From Candidatus Parcubacteria bacterium (GTDB lineage: Bacteria > Patescibacteriota > Minisyncoccia > Minisyncoccales > JAGLUP01), in NCBI GenBank assembly GCA_023134715.1, contig JAGLUP010000001.1, positions 1 through 8,589 on the forward strand: DNA of 8,589 nucleotides. The letters are read 5' to 3'. The notes under the pieces were generated by a model. It was not told where the DNA came from. It did no database searches and worked only from the letters and a program-made list of their open reading frames with translations. A program made the position numbers and the translations under genes. This document shows, in pieces, positions 1 to 6,502 of the stretch (positions within the stretch are counted from its first letter, which is position 1; the number at the start of each line of letters is the position of its first letter).

Positions 1-2
1 CT

Positions 3-932
3 CAATTAGCATATATGTCAATGCTAAAAAGAGGAGTAAAAGATATTTCTAAAATCAGACCGATTAATGGATTTTTAATTACTCCTGGTTTTGATAAACA
101 AGGAACGTCCCACGATTTTCAGATATTGGAAGGAGTAACTTCTATTTCTAAAACCGCTTTAAGAATTCAAGGAGGAGGATTGTGTGAAGGGTTTAGTAAA
201 GAAACTGCCGGGGCATTACCTGGCTTTACCTTTTATAATGGGAAGATTCATCAGGGAGCAGTGGTATCAGTAATATTAGGTTCAGAATTAGAAATTGGTT
301 ATGGGGCAGAAACAGGGATTAAACCTATAGCTAATATTGGCTTAATTACTAAAATAAGAAATCCTTGGATTATAGAAGAAATTAATGGAAAGCCAGCAAC
401 AGAGGTTATGTTAAAAGTGTATAAAGAGCATACTAAAATTAACACAGAGAGGTTAATAAAAACACCTGATTGGTTAACTCCTATTCTTAGTGGATATGCT
501 ACAGCTATTCCTGAATCTACTGGTAATTTCTGCTGGCCAATAATACAAGGTATAGAAAAAGAACATCTTAGATGCGCAACTCCGGTAAAAGAGGGAATTA
601 CTTTAGTTCTCGGCCAAATTACCAAAGAATCCTGCAAACAAGCTACTTCAAAAGCTACTCAATTAATGATTAAGGATATTGACTCTAAAAATTTTGGTTT
701 TGTTTTATTTTTTTCTTGTGCAGTTAGAGGAATGATATTAGGAAAAGATTATATGGCAGAAATTAAAAAAATAAAGGAGACATTAGGGAATAAAGACATT
801 CCTGTCTTTGGTATTGCTTCGGCAGGAGAACAAGCATTTTATAAAACCGGTTCGCCAATTGGAACAGCTTTAACTATTACTATGATGGGTATTTCCAATG
901 AATCAATCTTTATCAGTAAAGAAGCGAGATAA
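3..932 (+). CDS. FIST-domain protein (FIST_N + FIST_C), 5' end outside the window
   Basis: The reading frame is open to the left edge (codons Q-L-A-Y precede the Met at 15), and the visible protein starts in the middle of a FIST_N domain, so the true start is probably upstream; ATG 15 and ATG 21 are unlikely starts. Numbering from the Met at 15, about 40-140 is the rest of FIST_N, with a Gly-rich GAETGIKPI segment near 95-105 followed by an EINGKPA turn. FIST_C covers about 160-300, with its typical FSC..R core (F233, S234, C235, R238) and the late AGE motif (A270-G271-E272) before a threonine-rich closing strand. FIST domains are known as predicted small-ligand sensors in bacterial signalling proteins. 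No output domain is visible after FIST_C; an N-terminal one cannot be excluded. The protein looks cytoplasmic, with no signal peptide or membrane segment in the visible part. It ends 9 bp before acs, so the two are probably co-transcribed. The ligand is unknown. Confidence 0.82.
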   Translation, partial: QLAYMSMLKRGVKDISKIRPINGFLITPGFDKQGTSHDFQILEGVTSISKTALRIQGGGLCEGFSKETAGALPGFTFYNGKIHQGAVVSVILGSELEIGYGAETGIKPIANIGLITKIRNPWIIEEINGKPATEVMLKVYKEHTKINTERLIKTPDWLTPILSGYATAIPESTGNFCWPIIQGIEKEHLRCATPVKEGITLVLGQITKESCKQATSKATQLMIKDIDSKNFGFVLFFSCAVRGMILGKDYMAEIKKIKETLGNKDIPVFGIASAGEQAFYKTGSPIGTALTITMMGISNESIFISKEAR

Positions 933-941
933 ACTATACTT

Positions 942-2873
942 ATGATTAAAAAAGGAAATTTATATTATCCGTCTAAGGATTTTCAAAAAAAAGCCATAAT
1001 AAATAACCCGTCAATTTATAAGAAGGCAGAGAGAAACCCAGTTAAATTTTGGGAGGATTTAGCCAAAGAACTTTTTTGGTTTAAAAAATGGAAAAAGGGA
1101 TTTGTTCACAATCCTCCATATTTTGAATGGTTCAAGGGAGGCAAAATTAACATAACCTCAAATATTTTTGAAAATAATCCTTTGGGATTTGATAAAATAA
1201 AAAATAAAGCCGCTCTAATCTGGGAACCAGAACCAATTGAAGAGCGACCTCGCATTTTAACTTATTATGAGCTTTTTAGAGAGGTCAACCGTTTGGCTAA
1301 TGGCTTAAAAGATTTGGGAGTGAAAAAGGGGGATAGGGTAGGAATTTATTTACCAATGATACCTGAAGCAATAATTTCAATGCTTGCATGCGCGAGAATT
1401 GGAGCTGTCCACGCTGTTGTTTTTTCAGCTTTTTCTCCTCACGCGCTTCAGGTGCGGCTTCAGGATACCCAGGCAAAAGTTTTAATTACTGCTGATGGAT
1501 ATTATCGCAGAGGAAAAATTATTGATTTAAAAAAGAATGCTGATAGGGGAACAAAAAATACAAAAGTAAAAAAAGTAATTGTGGTAAATCGAACAGACGA
1601 TAAAGCTTACCCTGTGAAATGGAATAAAGGAAAAGATATTTGGTATGAAGATTTAACAAAAAATCAAAAAGATTATTGCAAACCGGAAATAATGGATAGC
1701 GAGGATATTTTTTTCATTCTTTATACGAGCGGTTCAACCGGCAAGCCAAAAGGATGCATTCATACATGCGGCGGCTACACTGTTCAGGCAAAATTTACAG
1801 CGAAATGGATATTTGATTTAAAACAAGACGATATTTTTTGGTCAACTGCTGATTTGGGCTGGGTAACAGGCCACACTTATAGCTGTTATGGTCCGCTTTT
1901 AAATGGAACTACATTTATTATGTTTGAGGGAGCTCCGAACTGGCCTGTGCCGGACAGATGGGGTCAAATTATTGAAAAATATGGAGTAACTACTTTCTAT
2001 ACCGCGCCAACCGCAATTAGAATGTTTCAAAAATATGGAACGGATTTATTGAAAAAGTATAAATTTGAAACTTTGCAAATTTTAGGTTCAGTAGGAGAGC
2101 CAATAGACGAGGCCGCTTGGAAATGGTATTTCAAAGAAATAGGAAAAAATAAGTGTCCTTTAGTTGATACATGGTGGCAAACAGAAACAGGAGGAATTTT
2201 AATTACTTGCTTGCCTGGAATCGGGCCGTTTAAGCCATCTTTTACGGGATTGCCTTTCCCGGGAATAAAATTTGAAATTCTAAATAAAAAAGGAGAGAAA
2301 TGCAAAACAGGGGAGCATGGAAATTTGATAATGCTTCCGCCATTTTGTCCCGGACTTTTGCGGGGAGTTTATAAAAATCCTAAAAAATATTTAGATACTT
2401 ACTGGAAAGAATATGGCAAGGAAATCTATTTTACCTCTGACGGAGCGTTAAAAGACAAAAACGGGTTGATTAGAATTATAGGAAGAATAGATGATGTGAT
2501 TAAAGTTGCCGGCCATAGGGTTACTACCGGTGAATTAGAAAGCGCGATAACTAAACTTCATTTTATTACTGAATGCGCTGTAATTGGAATTCCTGACGAA
2601 ATTAGAGGAGAGATACCGGTAGTTTTTATAATTTCTAAAAATAAAATTAAAGACATTGAAAAACAAGTAATCAGTCAAATAAGAAAAGAAATAGGGCCTA
2701 TTGCTTTGCCTAAAAAGATTTATTCTGTTTCTGATTTGCCTAAGACCCGTTCCGGTAAAATAATGCGCCGCATTCTGAAAAAACTATTCAGCAAAGAACC
2801 ATTAGGAGATCTTTCTACCTTAGCTAATCCAGAAACCGTAGAACAAATCAAGAAAGTGATTATTGATAAATGA
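942..2873 (+). CDS. acs: Acetyl-CoA synthetase, AMP-forming
   Basis: Activates acetate: acetate + ATP + CoA gives acetyl-CoA + AMP + PPi, through acetyl-adenylate. The protein has 643 residues, close to the usual ~650. An ACAS_N cap (about 28-85, with NPVKFWEDLA and PYFEWFKGGKINI) precedes the adenylate-forming core. The phosphate-binding loop YTSGSTGKPKG is at 261-271, WVTGH at 307-311, GSVGEP around V384, and DTWWQTETGG at 409-418. By alignment from memory, V308, T309, V384 and W412 match S. enterica V310, T311, V386 and W414, which form the small acetate pocket; this favours acetate over longer acyl chains. The mobile C-terminal domain has GRIDDVIKVAGHR and ends with PKTRSGKIMRR, where K606 matches the catalytic lysine (S. 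enterica K609) that is commonly acetylated, so reversible acetylation is possible. The VAGHRVTTGELE stretch is slightly propionyl-CoA-synthetase-like, so propionate as a second substrate is not excluded. No clear Shine-Dalgarno site precedes the ATG. It stops with TGA. Confidence 0.95.
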   Translation: MIKKGNLYYPSKDFQKKAIINNPSIYKKAERNPVKFWEDLAKELFWFKKWKKGFVHNPPYFEWFKGGKINITSNIFENNPLGFDKIKNKAALIWEPEPIEERPRILTYYELFREVNRLANGLKDLGVKKGDRVGIYLPMIPEAIISMLACARIGAVHAVVFSAFSPHALQVRLQDTQAKVLITADGYYRRGKIIDLKKNADRGTKNTKVKKVIVVNRTDDKAYPVKWNKGKDIWYEDLTKNQKDYCKPEIMDSEDIFFILYTSGSTGKPKGCIHTCGGYTVQAKFTAKWIFDLKQDDIFWSTADLGWVTGHTYSCYGPLLNGTTFIMFEGAPNWPVPDRWGQIIEKYGVTTFYTAPTAIRMFQKYGTDLLKKYKFETLQILGSVGEPIDEAAWKWYFKEIGKNKCPLVDTWWQTETGGILITCLPGIGPFKPSFTGLPFPGIKFEILNKKGEKCKTGEHGNLIMLPPFCPGLLRGVYKNPKKYLDTYWKEYGKEIYFTSDGALKDKNGLIRIIGRIDDVIKVAGHRVTTGELESAITKLHFITECAVIGIPDEIRGEIPVVFIISKNKIKDIEKQVISQIRKEIGPIALPKKIYSVSDLPKTRSGKIMRRILKKLFSKEPLGDLSTLANPETVEQIKKVIIDK

Positions 2874-2891
2874 TTATTGATTGCTTCTCCC

Positions 2892-2958
2892 TTGTCATTC
2901 TGAGCCAGCAGGCGAAGAATCTATAATACGGGATTCTCCACTTCGTTCAGAATGACAA
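2892..2958. repeat. Palindromic intergenic repeat (REP/MITE-like hairpin)
   Basis: Perfect 12-bp inverted arms lie at 2892-2903 (TTGTCATTCTGA) and 2947-2958 (TCAGAATGACAA). A nested 6-bp inner stem pairs AGAATC (2916-2921) with GATTCT (2932-2937) around a 10-nt loop. It fills most of the 97-bp acs-ppsA gap. I recall very similar TGTCATTCTGAGC...GAAGAATC...TTCAGAATGACA elements dispersed through many candidate-phyla and other environmental genomes; their minus-strand reading gives a CHSERSGESRI-like peptide that is often mis-annotated as protein. There is no T-run after the stem, so it is not a typical intrinsic terminator, although as RNA it could slow transcription or stabilise one side of the message. 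The right arm carries the in-frame TGA (2953-2955) that limits how far upstream ppsA can start. Confidence 0.85.
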
Positions 2959-2970
2959 TTTAAAAATACT

Positions 2971-5436
2971 GTGAAAAAATCAGAAAAATATATTCTTTGG
3001 TATAAGGAAATCTCTAAGAAAGATGTTTCTTTGGTTGGAGGCAAAAATGCGTCTTTAGGGGAAATGTTTTCCAAGCTATCTAAAAAGGACATCCGAATTC
3101 CTGATGGTTTTGTTTTAACTTCCCAAGCATATTGGTATTTTCTAAAACAAAACAAAATTGATAAAAAATTAAAACAAATTTTTAAAACCTTTAACCCTGA
3201 AAGCATTAGAAGTTTGCAAAAAACAGGGGAAAAAGCGCGCAATCTAATTTTAAAAAAAGAATTTCCAGAAGATTTAGAAAAAGAAATTATTGAAAATTAT
3301 AAAAAATTATCAAAACAATATAAAGAAAAAAATATCAGTGTTGCCGCGAGAAGCTCGGCTACGGCAGAAGATCTTCCGAGCGCGTCTTTTGCAGGACAGC
3401 ATGAAACCGAGCTTAATGTATCAGGAGAAAAAAACTTGTTAAAAGCCATTAAAAAATGTATGGCTTCTTTATTTACAGACAGAGCAATCGCTTATCGGGA
3501 AGAAAAAGGATTTGAGCATTTGAAAATCGCTTTATCAGTGGGAATTCAAAAAATGATTAGATCTGATTTAGCTTCTTCGGGAGTAATGTTCACATTAGAC
3601 ACAGAAACAGGCTTTCAAGGTGTAGTTTTAATTAATTCTATTTATGGGATAGGTGAAATGATTGTTAAAGGAAAAGTTATTCCAGACGAATTTTATGTTT
3701 TCAAGCCAACTCTTGAGAAGGGTTTTAAGCCGATAATTTCTAAAAATCTCGGAAAGAAAAATAAAAAGTATTTATATAATAAAAAGGGGGGATTAGAAGA
3801 GGTAAAAGTTCCCCAAAAAGACCAAATAAAATTTTCTATTGAAGATAAAGAAGTTTTAACTTTGGCAAAATGGGCATGTTTAATTGAAGAGCATTATGGG
3901 ACACCACAAGATATTGAATGGGCAAAAGACGGAAAAACAGACCAACTTTTTATAGTTCAAGCAAGACCGGAAACAGTGCATAGTTTAAAAAATAAAAACT
4001 TTTATGAAAAATATGAAATAAAAAGCAAGAAAAAGCCGATTTTAACAGGCATTGCTGTTGGAGATAAAATCGGACAGGGGAATATTCGCATTATTAAAAA
4101 TGTCTCTCAAATTAGTGAATTTAAAAAAGGAGAAACTTTGGTAACAAAAATGACTGACCCCGATTGGGTGCCAGCCATAAGAATAGCTTCAGCCGTAATT
4201 ACTGACGAGGGCTCTAAGGTTTGTCACGCGGCAATAGTATCTAGAGAATTAGGTGTTCCCTGCATAGTCGGCACGCTTAATGGTACCAAAATCCTAAGAA
4301 CAGGACAAATGATAACTGCTGATTGCGCTCAAGGAGCAACTGGAAAAATTTATTCAGGAAAAATTTCTTTTAAAATTAAAAAACGCAATCTGAAAAAAAT
4401 ACCTAAATTAAAAACAAAGATAATGGTTAACATTGGCGCCCCGGAAATTGCTTTTAAAACTTCATTTTTACCAAATGACGGAGTAGGGCTGGCAAGAGAA
4501 GAATTTATTATTGCCGAGAAAATTAGAATTCATCCGCTTGCTTTGTATTATTATAAAGAAATCAAAAACTCAAAAACATCCCTGCCAGGAATTTCAAACT
4601 TTATTCAATCTAATAAAAACTCAAAAACAACTCTGCCTGGCGGAGTATTCGGCTCCAATAAAAGCATAGTTAGACAAATTGATGAATTAACAATCGGCTA
4701 TGAAGATAAAAAGAAATACTTTGTTGATAAACTGGCTGAAGGGGTAGCAATGATTGCAGCGGCTTTTTATCCCAAAGAAGTAATCGTCCGTTTTTCTGAT
4801 TTTAAAAGCAATGAATATAAAAATTTAATTGGCGGAAAAATATTTGAAAATGAAGAAGCAAACCCAATGCTTGGTTTTAGAGGAGCTTGCCGCTATTTAG
4901 ATAAATCATTTCAGCCAGCTTTTAGAATGGAATGTCAGGCAATAAAAAAAGCAAGAGAGGAATTCGGATTGGAAAACATTACATTAATGATTCCTTTTTG
5001 CAGGACGATAAAAGAAGGAAAAGCAGTACTTAAACTAATGAAGCAGTTTGGCTTAGAAAAAGGAAAACAGGGTTTAAAAGTTATCGTAATGTGCGAGATT
5101 CCTTCCAATGTTATTTTAGCTGAAAAATTTTTAGAGCTTTTTGACGGAATGTCAATTGGCTCAAATGATTTAACTCAATTAACATTAGGTATAGACAGAG
5201 ATAATGCCAGAATAGTTTATATTACTGACGAACGAGATAAAGCTGTTAAAAAAATGATTAGCAGTGTAATTAAGCTTTGCCGCAAAAAGAAAAAATACTG
5301 CGGAATCTGCGGCCAAGCGCCGAGCGATTTTCCGGAATTCGCTGAATTTTTAGTTAAACAAAAAATTGAATCTATTTCCTTAAACCCTGACACAATAATC
5401 AAAACAATTTTAAATTTAGCTAAGATAAAAAAATAG
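2971..5436 (+). CDS. ppsA: Phosphoenolpyruvate synthase (pyruvate, water dikinase)
   Basis: Makes PEP for gluconeogenesis: pyruvate + ATP + H2O gives PEP + AMP + Pi. Three domains are visible. The ATP-grasp nucleotide-binding domain (about 8-345) has VGGKNASLGEM at 22-32, AARSSATAEDLPSASFAGQ from 125, QDIEW at 313-317 and QARPET at 330-335. The swivelling phosphohistidine domain (about 355-460) has CHAAIVSRELG, with H419 as the phosphorylated histidine (E. coli H421). The C-terminal PEP/pyruvate TIM barrel (about 470-820) has GVGLAREEF, SDFKSNEY, NPMLGFRGACRY, MCEIPSN with E709, GSNDLTQ at 730-736, and CGICGQ with C780 matching the catalytic cysteine of PPDK. The GTG start gives a typical N-terminus (EKYILWYKEI); an in-frame TGA at 2953 blocks longer starts and the next Met is M32. 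At 821 residues it is about 29 longer than the E. coli enzyme, explained by a duplicated insertion at about 532-563. The usual Gly-Gly before the active His reads Gly-Ser (G414-S415). It ends 7 bp before fbp. Confidence 0.95.
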   Translation: MKKSEKYILWYKEISKKDVSLVGGKNASLGEMFSKLSKKDIRIPDGFVLTSQAYWYFLKQNKIDKKLKQIFKTFNPESIRSLQKTGEKARNLILKKEFPEDLEKEIIENYKKLSKQYKEKNISVAARSSATAEDLPSASFAGQHETELNVSGEKNLLKAIKKCMASLFTDRAIAYREEKGFEHLKIALSVGIQKMIRSDLASSGVMFTLDTETGFQGVVLINSIYGIGEMIVKGKVIPDEFYVFKPTLEKGFKPIISKNLGKKNKKYLYNKKGGLEEVKVPQKDQIKFSIEDKEVLTLAKWACLIEEHYGTPQDIEWAKDGKTDQLFIVQARPETVHSLKNKNFYEKYEIKSKKKPILTGIAVGDKIGQGNIRIIKNVSQISEFKKGETLVTKMTDPDWVPAIRIASAVITDEGSKVCHAAIVSRELGVPCIVGTLNGTKILRTGQMITADCAQGATGKIYSGKISFKIKKRNLKKIPKLKTKIMVNIGAPEIAFKTSFLPNDGVGLAREEFIIAEKIRIHPLALYYYKEIKNSKTSLPGISNFIQSNKNSKTTLPGGVFGSNKSIVRQIDELTIGYEDKKKYFVDKLAEGVAMIAAAFYPKEVIVRFSDFKSNEYKNLIGGKIFENEEANPMLGFRGACRYLDKSFQPAFRMECQAIKKAREEFGLENITLMIPFCRTIKEGKAVLKLMKQFGLEKGKQGLKVIVMCEIPSNVILAEKFLELFDGMSIGSNDLTQLTLGIDRDNARIVYITDERDKAVKKMISSVIKLCRKKKKYCGICGQAPSDFPEFAEFLVKQKIESISLNPDTIIKTILNLAKIKK
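4564..4660 (+). repeat. In-frame duplicated palindrome-bearing insertion inside ppsA
   Basis: Two direct copies 51 bp apart, 4564-4589 and 4615-4640, share 15 identical bases (AAAAACTCAAAAACA) and match at 23 of 26 positions. Each copy ends in a small GC-rich palindrome: CCTGCCAGG at 4581-4589, and CTCTGCCTGGCGGAG at 4631-4645 with one G-T pair. The encoded residues are KNSKTSLPG (532-540) and KNSKTTLPG (549-557), within a low-complexity Asn/Ser/Lys stretch that runs to about 563. The stretch lies between the conserved HPLAL..YKEI segment and the QIDELTIGYEDKK segment of the TIM-barrel domain, where the E. coli enzyme has only a short linker. Its length is close to the excess of this protein over E. 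coli PpsA. The frame is kept and all catalytic motifs downstream are intact. The reading as an inserted element is an inference. Confidence 0.7.
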
Positions 5437-5443
5437 AAAATCT

Positions 5444-6325
5444 ATGGCAAGAACTTTAAAACAACATTTAAAAACAATTGATAAAGAATTAGCATCTTTG
5501 ATTCTTAAGATAAGCGATTCGTCTAACACAATAAGCAAAGAGCTTCCTAATAGAATGGGTAAGTCAGACACAAAAAATGTGTATGGAGAAACTCAGTTAA
5601 TTGCTGACAAATGGGCAGATGAATTTTTAATTGATGAATTTAAAAAAACAGGCATAGTTAAATCAGTGGTATCAGAAGAGCGTTCAGAAGTGGTAAAACT
5701 TAATAAAAAAGGAATATTTAACGTTACATTGGATCCTTTAGACGGCTCTTCAAATATTGAAAGCAATAATATGGTTGGAACCATAATTGGAATATATGAA
5801 AAAGATTTACCAACACAAGGGAAACATCAAATAGCCGCTTTATATGTTCTATATGGCCCGACGACAACATTGGTTTATACAGCGGGAAACGGTGTTCATG
5901 AATTCGTGCGCGCGGAAAAAGCATTTTTGTTAAAAAAAGAGAATATAAAACTTCCTGAGCCAGGGATATTATACGGCATTGGCGGATTGCGAAAAGATTG
6001 GCTTCCATTATTTAAAAAATATATTAAAGAATTAGAAGCGCAGGGTTATAAATTAAGATATGGCGGTTCATTTGTCGGAGATGTTAACCAGATACTTCAT
6101 TATGGCGGCATTTTTGCTTATCCATCGCTAACCACAAAACCAGATGGAAAGTTAAGGTTGTTAGTTGAAAGCAATCCAATATCTTTTATAATAAAACAAG
6201 CTGGAGGCGCTTCAACAAACGGCAAATGTTCTATATTGGAAATTAAGCCGGAAAATATAACGCAAAGAGTTCCAACATATATTGGAAATAAAAATTTAAT
6301 TGAAAAACTAAAAAAATTATTATAA
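5444..6325 (+). CDS. fbp: Fructose-1,6-bisphosphatase, class I
   Basis: Hydrolyses fructose-1,6-bisphosphate to fructose-6-phosphate, the committed step of gluconeogenesis; cytosolic and metal-dependent. The family signature DPLDGSSN is at 97-104. Aligned from memory to pig liver FBPase, the metal ligands E97, E98, D118, D121 and E280 match E78, E79, D97, D100 and E242. The substrate residues R243, Y244, Y264 and K274 match R205, Y206, Y226 and K236 (within RYGGS, GGIFAYP and DGKLRLL). The catalytic loop D74 matches D55, while D68 is Glu (E49). The AMP-site residues K112, Y113 and R140 are replaced by I91, F92 and E119, and the N-terminal TGELT AMP loop is not recognisable, so AMP inhibition is predicted to be lost. 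At 293 residues it is shorter than the usual ~330, mainly from trimmed N-terminal and mid-protein loops. It starts 7 bp after ppsA, so they are surely co-transcribed. No Shine-Dalgarno site is evident. Confidence 0.94.
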   Translation: MARTLKQHLKTIDKELASLILKISDSSNTISKELPNRMGKSDTKNVYGETQLIADKWADEFLIDEFKKTGIVKSVVSEERSEVVKLNKKGIFNVTLDPLDGSSNIESNNMVGTIIGIYEKDLPTQGKHQIAALYVLYGPTTTLVYTAGNGVHEFVRAEKAFLLKKENIKLPEPGILYGIGGLRKDWLPLFKKYIKELEAQGYKLRYGGSFVGDVNQILHYGGIFAYPSLTTKPDGKLRLLVESNPISFIIKQAGGASTNGKCSILEIKPENITQRVPTYIGNKNLIEKLKKLL

Positions 6326-6381
6326 TTAACCGAATAGATTATAAAAACTTTGAAAACGAAATTTTAAAATCTTTCTAGCTC

Positions 6382-6481
6382 AAATTCTGTCTTTTCTTCG
6401 CGCTTTATCCCTTCCCGTCCCGATAGGCGGAAACTATCGGGACGGGAGGGAGCCCTACGCGTCTCAGAAAATCCAGAATTT
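6382..6481. repeat. Long nested hairpin element in the fbp-aldolase gap
   Basis: The core is a 17-bp stem (6410-6426 with 6434-6450, one G-T pair), of which CCCGTCCCGATAG / CTATCGGGACGGG is a perfect 13-bp inverted repeat, closed by a 7-nt loop GCGGAAA. Further out, TTTTCT (6392-6397) pairs with AGAAAA (6466-6471), CGCG (6399-6402) with CGCG (6458-6461), and AAATTCTG (6382-6389) with CAGAATTT (6474-6481). The element is about 100 nt and GC-rich against an AT-rich background. The core resembles dispersed GTCCCGATAG...CTATCGGGAC palindromes that I recall from Parcubacteria-like genomes. No T-run follows on either strand, so it is not a standard terminator. It takes up most of the 177-bp gap (6326-6502); nothing else is recognisable there. 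It could separate the expression of fbp and the aldolase gene by RNA processing. Confidence 0.8.
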
Positions 6482-6502
6482 TCGCTTTGAAAAATTTGCT
6501 TT

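Noticed and set aside
15-932. Complete FIST gene starting at ATG 15
   Set aside because: The frame is open to the window edge and the first part of the FIST_N domain is missing, so the gene most likely begins upstream.
2871-2905. UGA recoded as glycine (genetic code 25), with acs continuing through TGA 2871-2873
   Set aside because: Acs ends at the normal family length at this TGA, and the extension would only read into the repeat. Code 11 fits.
2895-3242. Minus-strand reading frame of 115 codons spanning the acs-ppsA gap and the start of ppsA
   Set aside because: It covers the palindromic repeat (giving the CHSERSGESRI peptide typical of mis-annotated repeats) and is antisense to the well-supported N-terminus of PpsA.
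6300-6326. Possible promoter before the aldolase gene: TTGAAA (6300-6305) and TATAAT (6321-6326)
   Set aside because: The 15-bp spacer is short, the match overlaps the end of fbp, and such matches are expected by chance in sequence this AT-rich. It cannot be supported without transcript data.
6410-6450. Hairpin as a rho-independent terminator after fbp
   Set aside because: The stem is strong, but no run of T follows it on either strand and the stem is far longer than usual. It fits a dispersed palindrome better.
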